Source: Nocardia kruczakiae NBRC 101016 (GTDB taxonomy: Bacteria; Actinomycetota; Actinomycetes; Mycobacteriales; Mycobacteriaceae). From it: 64,000 bases of DNA. The notes beneath the pieces are model-generated. The model had not been told where the DNA came from, did not search any database, and saw only the letters and a list, made by a program, of their open reading frames with translations. The first letter of the stretch is position 1. Every line of letters begins with the position of its first letter. A program made the translations under genes and the position numbers. The stretch is from NCBI RefSeq assembly GCF_001612965.1, contig NZ_BDBL01000005.1, forward strand, positions 124,001 to 188,000. Reading direction: 5' to 3'. Below are positions 8,976-16,968 of this stretch, one piece after another.

Positions 8976-9869
8976 TCAGTGGCCCGCCGATGGCTGGATG
9001 TTCTCCAGGTCGTCGAGCAGGCCGGGGTGTTTCGGCTGCCACCCGAGGGTTTCGCGGGTGTGGATGCTGGACGCGGGCTGGTCCAACGCGAAGATCGGGC
9101 CGAACGGGCCGAAGCTTTCCTCCGGCACCGGCTCGACCGGCAGGCCCAGTCGCCGGCCGATGACGGTGGCGATGTCCCGCACCGCGTCGCCCTCGTCGGC
9201 GACTGCGTGCCAGGCCGTCCCGGCCGGCGCCGATTCCAGGGCCAGCCGGAACAGGACCGCCGCGTCGAGGGCGTGCACGGCTGGCCAGCGCTGGGTGCCG
9301 TCGCCCGGGTAACCGGCGACCCCGGTGCGGCGCGCTTGATCAATCAGCAGGCCGGCGAATCCGCCCTTGCCCTCGTTGTGAACGGTGCGCGGCATGCGGA
9401 CGGCCGTGGCGCGGGCTCCGCGCGAGGCCATCTCCAGCAGAGCATTGACCGTTCGGCCGCGACCGCCCACCGGTCCGTCGGTCGGCAGTGGATCGGTCTC
9501 GGTGGAGGGGCGGCCCGGCACCCAGGGTGTGCCCGAGACGGTGACGATCGGGCGGTCGCTGCCGATCAGCTCCCCGACCAGCGCGGCAGCGGCGGCGCTC
9601 TCCTCGGCGACGGCCTGTGCGAGCCCATCCGTGTCGCTGTAGTCGCGGCTGAAGGCGAGGCTGATCACGCCGTCGGACTTTGCGGCACCGGCCCGCAGGA
9701 CATCGAGATCCGCGATCGTGCCACGCAGCACCTCGGCGCCGGCGCCCCGGAGCGCCTGCGCGGAGGCGTCCGAGCGGGCCAGTGCGAGGACGGTGTGGCC
9801 GTTGCCTAGCAACTCGGCGACGACGGCGGAGCCGATGGTGCCGGTACCGCCGGTGACGAAGACATGCAT
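8976..9869 (-). CDS. NAD(P)-dependent oxidoreductase (atypical SDR, NAD(P)H-binding)
   Basis: 297 residues beginning MHVFVTGGTGTIGSAVV, the Rossmann GxxGxxG fingerprint of atypical/extended SDRs. Later blocks VSGTPWVPG and LGWQPKHPGLLDDL are typical of the epimerase-like subgroup often paired with TetR regulators. The ATG at 9869 has GGGAGAG upstream. It is divergent from the TetR gene at 9960, and two near-palindromic sites separate them, so it is probably repressed by that regulator. Its last residues run into the transposase remnant, so the native C-terminus may have been altered. Confidence 0.88.
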   Translation of the reverse strand: MHVFVTGGTGTIGSAVVAELLGNGHTVLALARSDASAQALRGAGAEVLRGTIADLDVLRAGAAKSDGVISLAFSRDYSDTDGLAQAVAEESAAAAALVGELIGSDRPIVTVSGTPWVPGRPSTETDPLPTDGPVGGRGRTVNALLEMASRGARATAVRMPRTVHNEGKGGFAGLLIDQARRTGVAGYPGDGTQRWPAVHALDAAVLFRLALESAPAGTAWHAVADEGDAVRDIATVIGRRLGLPVEPVPEESFGPFGPIFALDQPASSIHTRETLGWQPKHPGLLDDLENIQPSAGH

Positions 9870-9885
9870 GAGACTCTCCCGCTCA

Positions 9886-9909
9886 GTGATGGGACTGTTG
9901 TCTCATCAC
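9886..9909. promoter_or_regulatory. operator copy 1 for divergent TetR
   Basis: Imperfect 24-bp inverted repeat with half-sites GTGATGGGAC and GTCTCATCAC (one mismatch in the GATGGGAC/GATGAGAC core). It lies in the 90-bp gap between the oxidoreductase and the TetR gene, and a second copy is centred 33 bp away. Confidence 0.75.
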
Positions 9910-9918
9910 AGTAGCAAA

Positions 9919-9942
9919 CCGATGGGACACCTGTCGCATCAC
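9919..9942. promoter_or_regulatory. operator copy 2 for divergent TetR
   Basis: Second copy of the same dyad: GATGGGAC, a four-base spacer, then GTCGCATC, again with a single mismatch. Its centre is 33 bp (about three helical turns) from copy 1, placing both on one DNA face, as expected for a regulator binding as two dimers. Confidence 0.75.
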
Positions 9943-9959
9943 TCTGTTATGGTGGCAAT

Positions 9960-10538
9960 ATGGCTCGTTGGGAACCTGGGGCGCGAGAACGCATGGTCGT
10001 CGCGGCCGTGGACCTGTTCACCGAGCAGGGATACGACGCCACCACCGTGGCGCAGATCGCCGAGCGTGCCGGAGTCACCAGAAGTACGTTCTTCCGGCAC
10101 TTCTCCGACAAACGGGAAATCCTGGTGGCCGGGCAGGAGACGCTGAGTCGGCTGCTCGCCGAGGGCATCGCGGACGCACCGGCGAGCGCCGGCCCGTTGG
10201 AGGCGGTCGCGGTCGGTCTGGAACGGGCATCGAACGAGATGGGACCGATGAATCGCGAGCTCGGCCCCCGCCTGAAAGCCGCTGTGGCGGCCAGTGTCGA
10301 GCTCCAGGAGCGGGATGCGCTCAAGAGCCTCGGTCTAGCGACCGCCATGACTGCCGCACTCGTTGCCCGCGGCGTCCCCGATCCGACCGCGGTCCTCGCG
10401 GCCGAGTTAGGGGTCCTCGCATTCAAGCGCGGCTTCGCCCGGTGGACCGAAGCCGACGGTGACGACGCGACCGGGCTCGCGCACCATACGCTGGCCGCCC
10501 TGGCGGGCCTTCGCGCCGCAGCCGCCACGCTGGGCTGA
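9960..10538 (+). CDS. TetR-family transcriptional regulator
   Basis: 192 residues. The N-terminal helix-turn-helix reads RMVVAAVDLFTEQGYDATTVAQIAERAGVTRSTFFRHFSDKREIL, the standard TetR_N pattern (approximately residues 10-55), followed by an all-helical ligand domain. The start is ATG 9960, with GGTGG upstream. It is divergent from the oxidoreductase at 8976-9869, and the two dyads between them argue for local autoregulation and repression of that enzyme. The ligand is unknown. Confidence 0.93.
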   Translation: MARWEPGARERMVVAAVDLFTEQGYDATTVAQIAERAGVTRSTFFRHFSDKREILVAGQETLSRLLAEGIADAPASAGPLEAVAVGLERASNEMGPMNRELGPRLKAAVAASVELQERDALKSLGLATAMTAALVARGVPDPTAVLAAELGVLAFKRGFARWTEADGDDATGLAHHTLAALAGLRAAAATLG

Positions 10539-10967
10539 CTCGCTTCACCGACCCGGCGCAGTGCCGATAGCCGACAGCATGCGGCGTCGGCGCACCGCGC
10601 CCGCGTGACGAGTGCCGGTCCGACAGCGCGCGAACCACTTCTGGCTCGAGCAGCACGTCTGAGCTAGCGGTCGCACCGCCCGATATCCGGCCGATGCTAC
10701 CGCTAACTCGGTGAGCTCGAAATCGCTGCAAGCTGCCAAGGACGCCGAGATCCCTTGGTGGCGTTCAGTTCTGGCAGCCGTCATCGCACGATTATGCCCC
10801 CCGCCCAGGCTCCTTGAGCCGTTCGGGCAGCATTCGATGGCACCGCCGGTCAGACCGATGGTTTCCGTTACGGCCGATTCTCTAGCGGCACGGCCGGAAA
10901 TCGCCTGTGCCCGTTTGTGACTCCGTTCGCCGAGCGTGATGGCGACGTGCTGTTCGGATCGCGGAGT
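10539..10967. other. non-coding or unrecognised stretch
   Basis: 429 bp downstream of the TetR gene. A 79-codon frame on the minus strand (10545-10784) is open, but it lacks a convincing ribosome site, recognisable motifs or typical codon use. No gene is called. Confidence 0.4.
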
Positions 10968-11396
10968 TCAGCCGGCCGGTTCCGACTCGTGCAGTGTCAC
11001 GGCGCGGTCGGCGGTCTTCAACGTCAGTGTCGCGCCGTCGAGACTCCATGCGGGGCTTGCCTGCAGGAGCGAGGTCGCCCATTCGTCGGCGCCGGCGCGG
11101 TCGCCGACGCAGGCCATGCGGGTGCCGGCGAGAGGGCCGGTGTGGAGGGTGCTGCCGGCCAGGTCGGCGGAGCCCATGAGGGTGTTGCAGCCGGCGGTGG
11201 CGCTGAGACGCCCCTCGGTGAAGGTCAGTCGCAGCGGGCCGTCGCCGGGGATTCGCGGACCCTGGACATCGGTGGAGACGTAGGTGTGGCCGACGGGTGT
11301 GGAATCCGTTGGGGTGGAATCATTTCCGGAGGAGCAGGCGACGCCGGCCGCCAGTACGGCCAGGACGGGAACGATTCGCAGGATATTCGCCGACAT
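10968..11396 (-). CDS. META-domain lipoprotein (HslJ-like)
   Basis: 142 residues. An N-terminal hydrophobic segment ends in GVAC (Cys21), a plausible actinobacterial lipobox, followed by a Ser/Thr-rich linker. The body has the META/HslJ pattern LRLTFTEGRLSATAGCNTLMGS, with the conserved GCN, and a second Cys pair partner in RMACVGD. Expected to be membrane-anchored on the outside of the cell. The META domain is a small beta fold of uncertain function, linked in other bacteria to envelope stress or antibiotic tolerance. Confidence 0.85.
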   Translation of the reverse strand: MSANILRIVPVLAVLAAGVACSSGNDSTPTDSTPVGHTYVSTDVQGPRIPGDGPLRLTFTEGRLSATAGCNTLMGSADLAGSTLHTGPLAGTRMACVGDRAGADEWATSLLQASPAWSLDGATLTLKTADRAVTLHESEPAG

Positions 11397-11426
11397 GATC
11401 GGATGGTAGCGGCCGGGTAGTCCGGA

Positions 11427-12677
11427 TCAGCTGCTCGCGTTACCGGCCTGCCAGACGTTCCATGGAACCTCCCAATCGCCGTAGGTGTCCCATACGGGCA
11501 ACGGCTGGCCGCCCGAGTTGGTGATCTCCACGACGTCGCCGACGCCGAAGTGGTCGAAGAACCACTGGGCGTTGTCGGGTGAGAGATTCACGCAGCCGTG
11601 CGACACGTTGCTGGCCCCCTGCTGTCCGACCGACCAGGGTGCCGAGTGGACGAATTCGCCGTCGTTGGAGATGCGTTCGTCCAGGTCCACCTTCTCGCGG
11701 TAGTACCCGGGCTGGCCGGCGCAGACTCCGTAGCTGCAGGAGTCCATGATGATCGACGGCGATTTCTCCGAAATGACGTGCGGCCCTTCATGGGAAGGGA
11801 AACCGGGCGAGCCGAGACTCATCGGCATCTGGTTCACCTGCGCACCGTTGTGCAGGATCGTCAGCTGTTCGGTGTTGCCGTCGGCCTGCGCGATCCAGGA
11901 GTCGTGCACCGTGTAGTCGGCACTGTTGTTCTCGGCGCCGAACACCCCGTCGCCGAGGTCGACACCGAAGACATCGGCTTCGATGTGGATCTTGGTGCCC
12001 GGCTGCCAGTACTGCGCGGCGCGGTAGTGCACATCCTTGTCGTCGACCCAGTACCACGCGCCGGGCTGCGGCGGGGTGACGGTGACCTTCAGATGCTTCT
12101 GCACCTCCGCCTTGTTCGCCACCGGCGCGGTGAACTGGAACACCATCGGCTGCCCCACCCCGATGCCGGTCTGCGCGACCAGATCGGGCGCGGGCACCAC
12201 GTTCGCGTATGCCTTGTGGCCGGCGTCGATCGTGGTGACGGTGACGGTCTTGTCGGTCGCGACCTGGGCGAGGTTGACCGCTTGGGCATCGACGCGGTAG
12301 GTGGCCCCGTAGTTCAGCGGATCCTTCGACGTCCAGCTGTGATGGTCGGCGCCGAAATCACCGGCGACCGCTTTGCCGTCGCCGTCGGTGACAGTGACCT
12401 TGGTGAGCATGCCGTCGGCGGAGTTCACCACGAGGGGCGTCGCCGGATTGAGTGGTCCGTGATCGGCGGCGGGCACATCGATCGCCGCGGGCGCGGTGAT
12501 ATCGGGCCCCTCGGACACCGGCGCCGAGGAGGTGCCGCCACCCGAGCCGCCACATCCGCCGACGAGCACGACGATCGCCGTCAGTACCGCCGACACCACC
12601 ACTAGAGATCGACGCCTGCGCACGTCCTCACCGCCTCTGTCTCGCACCCTCGCATGCACAGCGCCCACCCGGGACAC
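11427..12677 (-). CDS. L,D-transpeptidase (LdtMt2-like), peptidoglycan 3-3 cross-linking
   Basis: 416 residues. A basic N-terminus and hydrophobic segment lead to LVGGCGG, a lipobox-like end. Two Ig-like domains follow, then the YkuD catalytic domain with the signature SHGCVNLSPDNAQWF; the nucleophile is about Cys362 and His360 precedes it. Mycolata LdtMt2 enzymes make 3-3 cross-links and resist ordinary beta-lactams but not carbapenems. The GTG at 12677 is chosen because GGAGG lies five bases upstream and the N-terminus then resembles mycobacterial LdtMt2. The conserved C-terminal Trp-rich segment DWEVPWNVW is present. Confidence 0.93.
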   Translation of the reverse strand: MSRVGAVHARVRDRGGEDVRRRRSLVVVSAVLTAIVVLVGGCGGSGGGTSSAPVSEGPDITAPAAIDVPAADHGPLNPATPLVVNSADGMLTKVTVTDGDGKAVAGDFGADHHSWTSKDPLNYGATYRVDAQAVNLAQVATDKTVTVTTIDAGHKAYANVVPAPDLVAQTGIGVGQPMVFQFTAPVANKAEVQKHLKVTVTPPQPGAWYWVDDKDVHYRAAQYWQPGTKIHIEADVFGVDLGDGVFGAENNSADYTVHDSWIAQADGNTEQLTILHNGAQVNQMPMSLGSPGFPSHEGPHVISEKSPSIIMDSCSYGVCAGQPGYYREKVDLDERISNDGEFVHSAPWSVGQQGASNVSHGCVNLSPDNAQWFFDHFGVGDVVEITNSGGQPLPVWDTYGDWEVPWNVWQAGNASS

Positions 12678-12897
12678 AGCACCCTCCAGTCCACACCATG
12701 AATCCGGTGTCGCACCGCAGCAGAGAGTACGTGTCGTCGTCGCTCGGTGCGCGCCCGGCGTGGCCGGACCAGGCGTTTTGCCGTATTCGGGGTATTCGGC
12801 GGGGTGTGGCGCGGGCTCACCCGCCGCGGGTGAGTGCGGTGGCGGCGTGCGGGCTAATAGTGAAGCGATCTTCGATGTCTGTCGAGGAAGGTGACCG

Positions 12898-13584
12898 ATG
12901 CCCAGGCAAGATGGCTCCCGGTGGCGGACCGCCGCGGCCGCGATCGGCGACTACATCCGGCACGCGCCCGGCACCTACATCTGGCTGGCCACCCTGCTCG
13001 TGTCCACCCTCGTGGTCCGGCACCTGTCCCCCGATCAGGCCGAGATCCTGCTGGGCAACCGCTCGACCAATCTGCATCACCTGCGCGAGGACCCGGTGCA
13101 CGTGCTGATCTCCAGCGCCTTCTGGCTCGCCGGCGGCGGCTGGTTCGGGTACGCGGTCAGCTACACCGTCTTCCACGCCCAGGCCGAACGCTGGCTGGGG
13201 ACGCTGCGCTGGCTGGCGGTGGTCGTGATCGCGCACGTGGGCGCGACCTACCTCAGCGAAGGTGTGCTGTATTGGGCTATTCAGCACGGTTACGCACCCG
13301 AATCCGCGGTGAACACCCTCGACTACGGCGTGAGCTACGCCTTGGCGGGTGTGATCGCCGTGCTGGTGTATCGGATCGCGACGCCGTGGCGGTACCTGTA
13401 TCTGCTCGGGGTGGTCGTCTTCTATGCGATTCCGGTGTTCGCGAACCGAACCTTCACCGACATAGGGCATTTCAGTGCGATGGTGCTCGGTTTGGCCTGC
13501 TATCCGCTGACCCTCGGGCGGCCGGGAGTGTGGGATCCGGAGGTGGCGGTGCGTGGGCTCGCCGGGTCGGTGCGACACCGATAA
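12898..13584 (+). CDS. rhomboid-like integral membrane protein
   Basis: 228 residues with about six membrane segments. YGVSYALAGV contains a Ser in the position of the rhomboid nucleophile, and DIGHFSAMVLGLACY contains a His in a later helix as expected for the Ser-His dyad. The usual GxSG is changed to GVSY, as in the actinobacterial rhomboid-like group, so proteolytic activity is plausible but unproven. ATG 12898 follows AAGGTG. Orphan gene, divergent from the transpeptidase. Confidence 0.75.
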   Translation: MPRQDGSRWRTAAAAIGDYIRHAPGTYIWLATLLVSTLVVRHLSPDQAEILLGNRSTNLHHLREDPVHVLISSAFWLAGGGWFGYAVSYTVFHAQAERWLGTLRWLAVVVIAHVGATYLSEGVLYWAIQHGYAPESAVNTLDYGVSYALAGVIAVLVYRIATPWRYLYLLGVVVFYAIPVFANRTFTDIGHFSAMVLGLACYPLTLGRPGVWDPEVAVRGLAGSVRHR

Positions 13585-13639
13585 TCACACCGCCGGACGG
13601 GCGCCGCGGCAAGGATTGGATTCAGTGCGATCCAGAGTG

Positions 13640-13668
13640 CTGACCCCGCATCGGAATTCCCCTAGCGT
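13640..13668 (+). promoter_or_regulatory. sigma-70-type promoter of the sulfur-locus transporter operon
   Basis: -35 CTGACC (13640-13645), a 17-bp spacer and -10 TAGCGT (13663-13668), ending about 10 bases before the S-box leader. The block AGAGTGCTGAC around the -35 recurs upstream of the monooxygenase genes near 20745, with the same 17-bp spacer. Confidence 0.65.
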
Positions 13669-13677
13669 GACGTTTCG

Positions 13678-13762
13678 CCCATCCAGAGCGATCGAGAGAC
13701 CCGGCTCCACGACGTCGCAGCAACCCCCGACTGGGTGTGGGTGCTACCGCCGGGACCGATGG
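13678..13762 (+). ncRNA. SAM riboswitch (S-box-like leader)
   Basis: Structured leader immediately 5' of the GNAT gene. CCATC (13679-13683) can pair with GATGG (13758-13762) as P1. Inside it, CCCGGC (13700-13705) pairs with GCCGGG (13749-13754). The S-box hallmarks AGAG, GAGAGA, GCAACC before a CCC/GGG hairpin and GGGTGCTA are in the right order. The 3' strand of P1 runs into the Shine-Dalgarno GGAGGA (13761-13766), so ligand-stabilised P1 would hide the ribosome site, giving translational OFF control when SAM is plentiful. The class (SAM-I or SAM-IV) is not certain by eye. Confidence 0.72.
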
Positions 13763-13770
13763 AGGAATCA

Positions 13771-14367
13771 ATGGTACGCAGCGTTTTTCACGTCGGCCAG
13801 GACGATCCTATGGCCGCGCCGCTGCTGGCGGAGCTGGCCATCGAATACAGCAGCCGCTACGGCCGGAGCGTCGGTGAGGTGCACGCCGATCTGGTGAACT
13901 ACCCGGCCGCCGATTTCGCGGCCCCGCACGGCGATCTGCTGGTGGTGGTCGAGGACGGCGAACCCGTCGCCGGCGGTGCGTTCCGCCGTTACGACGAGCG
14001 GAGCGCCGAATTGAAACGCATCTGGACCGCGCGCGAGCACCGCCGCCGCGGCCTGGCGACCTTCGTACTCGCCGAACTCGAGGCCGAAGCGCTGCGCCGC
14101 GGATATCGGCGGATCTACCTGACCACGGGTCCGCGGCAGCCCGAAGCGGTCGCCCTGTACCTGTCCGCGGGCTACACCCCGCTCGAGCGCACCCCGTCCG
14201 TGCTGCCCGGTCTGCTCGCGCATGCGTTCGAGAAGTATCCGACTCGTGTGGCAAAAGCGCAGCGGCGCAATCGTTTCGGCCGGGACCGCGACGGTGTGTA
14301 CACACCGGTGCGGTCCGGGTTCCGCTATCAGCCGGTGCGCGGCGAGGCCGGTGCCGTCCACGTATGA
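13771..14367 (+). CDS. GNAT-family N-acetyltransferase
   Basis: 198 residues. The acetyl-CoA-binding motif appears as IWTAREHRRRGLATFVLAELE (Q/RxxGxG/A-like) and the second half of the fold as YLTTGPRQPEAVALYLSAGY. The ATG at 13771 has GGAGGA six bases upstream, inside the putative SAM leader. It is the first gene of the importer operon. In the B. subtilis ytmI/yxe systems, a GNAT enzyme N-acetylates S-substituted cysteines before flavin-dependent cleavage, and the context here suggests the same role. An antibiotic- or protein-acetylating function cannot be excluded. Confidence 0.87.
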   Translation: MVRSVFHVGQDDPMAAPLLAELAIEYSSRYGRSVGEVHADLVNYPAADFAAPHGDLLVVVEDGEPVAGGAFRRYDERSAELKRIWTAREHRRRGLATFVLAELEAEALRRGYRRIYLTTGPRQPEAVALYLSAGYTPLERTPSVLPGLLAHAFEKYPTRVAKAQRRNRFGRDRDGVYTPVRSGFRYQPVRGEAGAVHV

Positions 14368-14398
14368 AATTCCGCATCGATCCACCCGGAGTCACCGA

Positions 14399-16006
14399 AT
14401 GAAACGAATCCTCTCGCCGGCGCTCGCGCTCACCGCGACGCTGGCGATCGCCGCCTGCGCGAACACCTCCGGTGGTGGCGGCGACGCCGGTCCCCCGCAG
14501 CCGGGCGGCACCCTGCGCTACGGCCTGTCGCAGGCGCCGACCTGCTCGGATCCTGCCCAGGCCGGCACCAACCAAACCCTGTACGTGGCACGCCAGATCG
14601 TGGATTCGCTCACCGACCAGGATCCCGCGAGCGGGGAGATCGAGCCGTGGCTGGCCACCTCGTGGCAGGTGAGCCCGGACGCGAAGACCTTCACCTTCCA
14701 TTTGCGGCCCGACGTCACGTTCAGCGACGGCTCGCCGCTGACCGCCACGTCGGTGCAGAAGAACTTCGACGCCATCGTGCACACGCTCACCGCGGCGAAA
14801 GCGCCGCTGGGAGCGAGCTATCTGGCCGGCTACGCGGGCACCACCGCGGTCGATCCGCTTACCGCCGAGGTTCGATTCGACGCGCCGAACGCCCAGTTCC
14901 TACAGGCCTCCTCGACACCGCAGCTGGGCATTCTCGCGGACGCGACCACCGCGAAACCGGCCGAACAGCGCTGCCTCGGCGACAATATCGGCAGCGGTCC
15001 GTTCGTCTACGCCGGTTATCGCCAGGACGCCTCGGCCACGCTGGTGAAGCGCCCCGGATATCGGTGGGGTTCGGCGGTATTCGCCCATTCCGGCGAGGCG
15101 TATCTGGATCGCATCGAATTCACGGTCGTCCCCGAGGCCGGGGTGCGGACCGGCAGCCTGTCGTCGAACCAGCTCGACGCCGTCAGTGACGCGCTGCCCC
15201 AGGACGTTCCGCAACTCGAGGCAGCCGGCGCCAAGGTGCAGTTCGACTCGAACCCCGGCGTTCCCTTCGGGCTGCAACCGAATGTGAGTCGCGCGCCGCT
15301 GTCGGATTCCGCCGTGCGCCAGGCCCTGTTGCACGGAATCGACCGCAAGCAGCTGGTGGATACGGTGCTGGGGCCGCAGTTCCTGCCCGCCACCGGGCCG
15401 CTGGCCTCGAAAACACCCGGTTACGTGGATCTTTCGAAGTCGATCGCCTACGACCCCGACCAGGCGCGCCGCATTCTGGATCAGGCCGGATGGGTGCCCG
15501 GCGGCGACGGGATCCGCGTGAAGGACGGGCGGCGGCTGTCGTTCGGTGTGCTGTTCGGTGCGCAGTTCGCCGCGAATCAGGCGACCTTGGAACTGGTGCA
15601 GCAGCAATTGCGCAAGATCGGGGTGGACATCCGGCTGGAGTTGACGCCCGTCGCCGACTACACCGCGCGCCAGAACTCCGGAGATTTCGACGCCACCTAC
15701 TTCAACACCACCCGCGCCGACGGCGACATCCTGCGCACCACGTTCGGCCGCGGGCAGCGAAACCTCAACCAGCGCGGGCCGATTCCGGCGCTGGACCAGG
15801 CGCTCGCCGACCAGTTGTCGACCACCGATCCGGTGGCGCGGGCGGGGATCATCGGTCAGGCGCAGCGATCGGTGATCGAGAACGGACTGTGGTTGCCGAC
15901 GATCGAATTGTCGCAGGCGATCGGGGTGTCCGGCGCGGTGCACGATCTGAAGTTCGAGGCCTCGGCGCGCCTGCAGTTCTACGACACCTGGTTGAGCAAA
16001 CGATGA
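14399..16006 (+). CDS. ABC transporter substrate-binding lipoprotein (peptide/glutathione type)
   Basis: 535-residue SBP_bac_5 protein. The signal peptide ends in LAIAAC (Cys20), a lipobox, so it should be tethered outside the membrane. GGTLRYGLSQAP is the family opening, VARQIVDSLTDQDPASGEIEPWLATSW the usual early block, and ALLHGIDRKQLVDTVL the later conserved helix. These receptors bind di/oligopeptides, nickel or glutathione. It lies 31 bp after the GNAT gene and overlaps the next gene by four bases (ATGA). Confidence 0.93.
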   Translation: MKRILSPALALTATLAIAACANTSGGGGDAGPPQPGGTLRYGLSQAPTCSDPAQAGTNQTLYVARQIVDSLTDQDPASGEIEPWLATSWQVSPDAKTFTFHLRPDVTFSDGSPLTATSVQKNFDAIVHTLTAAKAPLGASYLAGYAGTTAVDPLTAEVRFDAPNAQFLQASSTPQLGILADATTAKPAEQRCLGDNIGSGPFVYAGYRQDASATLVKRPGYRWGSAVFAHSGEAYLDRIEFTVVPEAGVRTGSLSSNQLDAVSDALPQDVPQLEAAGAKVQFDSNPGVPFGLQPNVSRAPLSDSAVRQALLHGIDRKQLVDTVLGPQFLPATGPLASKTPGYVDLSKSIAYDPDQARRILDQAGWVPGGDGIRVKDGRRLSFGVLFGAQFAANQATLELVQQQLRKIGVDIRLELTPVADYTARQNSGDFDATYFNTTRADGDILRTTFGRGQRNLNQRGPIPALDQALADQLSTTDPVARAGIIGQAQRSVIENGLWLPTIELSQAIGVSGAVHDLKFEASARLQFYDTWLSKR

Positions 16007-16968
16007 ATCCGATGACCCGGTATGTGATCGTGCGGGTGCTGCAGGCGATCGGGGTGTTGTGGGCGGCGTTCACCATCTCCTTCGCCGTGTTGTTCCTGCT
16101 GCCGTCGGATCCGGTGCAGATGGCTGTGGACGCGGATCCGGGCGTGCCGCCGGATCCGGCCGCCATCGCGGAACTGAGGGCCAGATACGGGCTGGATCGC
16201 TCGGTGCCGGAACAATATTGGACCGCCCTCACCCACGCCGTCCGCGGTGATCTCGGGCGCTCCCTGAACACCGGGCAGTCCGTCACCGGCGCGCTGGCGC
16301 AGTCGATTCCCTCGACGCTGGCGCTGGCCGGGCTCGCGCTGCTGCTGGCGATCGTCTTCGGCGCCGCGCTGGCCGTGGCCGCGTCCTACACCCGGCGGCC
16401 GTGGTTGCGGAATCTGCTGACGGCGTTGCCGCCGATCGGTGCGGCGATGCCCACGTTCTGGGTGGGACTGCTTCTGCTGCAACTGTTCTCGTTTCGCCTG
16501 CGCCTCGTGCCCGCATTCGGCGGGACCGGCTTCAGCGGTACGATCCTGCCCGCGATCACGCTGGCCGTGCCCGTCGGCGCGGTGATCGCGCAGGTGTTCT
16601 ACAGCGGTCTGGCCACCACGTGGCGGCAGCCGTTCGTCGATGTGGCCTTCGCCAAAGGCGCCTCGCGGCTGTGGGTGCAGTGGCGGCATGTGCTGCGCGC
16701 GGCGGCCGGACCCGCGCTCACCGTCGCGGGACTGTGGGTCGGCACGGTGCTGGCGGGTTCGGTGGTGGTCGAGACCGTGTTCTCCCGCGGCGGTCTGGGC
16801 CGGCTCACCCAGAACGCGGTGCTGCATCAGGACATTCCGGTGGTGCAGGGCATCGTCTTGATCGCCGCCCTGGCCTTCGTGGTGGTGAACCTGGCGGTGG
16901 ATCTGATCTATCCGCTCCTGGATCCGCGCGTCGCCGTGGCCCGAGAGAGAGTGGGCGCTCATGTCTGA
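16003..16968 (+). CDS. ABC transporter permease (DppB/GsiC type)
   Basis: 321-residue membrane protein starting at ATG 16003 within an ATGA overlap with the receptor gene. RYVIVRVLQAIGVLWAAFTISF is the conserved N-terminal helix of DppB-like permeases, and LRARYGLDRSVPEQYW the periplasmic block before the transport domain. The EAA loop is seen at VDVAFAKGASRLWVQWRHVLR, which contacts the ATPase. Six membrane segments are expected. It overlaps the next permease gene by eight bases, so this is a tightly packed operon. Confidence 0.93.
   Translation: MNPMTRYVIVRVLQAIGVLWAAFTISFAVLFLLPSDPVQMAVDADPGVPPDPAAIAELRARYGLDRSVPEQYWTALTHAVRGDLGRSLNTGQSVTGALAQSIPSTLALAGLALLLAIVFGAALAVAASYTRRPWLRNLLTALPPIGAAMPTFWVGLLLLQLFSFRLRLVPAFGGTGFSGTILPAITLAVPVGAVIAQVFYSGLATTWRQPFVDVAFAKGASRLWVQWRHVLRAAAGPALTVAGLWVGTVLAGSVVVETVFSRGGLGRLTQNAVLHQDIPVVQGIVLIAALAFVVVNLAVDLIYPLLDPRVAVARERVGAHV

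Noticed and set aside
10545..10784. 79-codon minus-strand frame
   Set aside because: No ribosome site, no motif, poor coding look.
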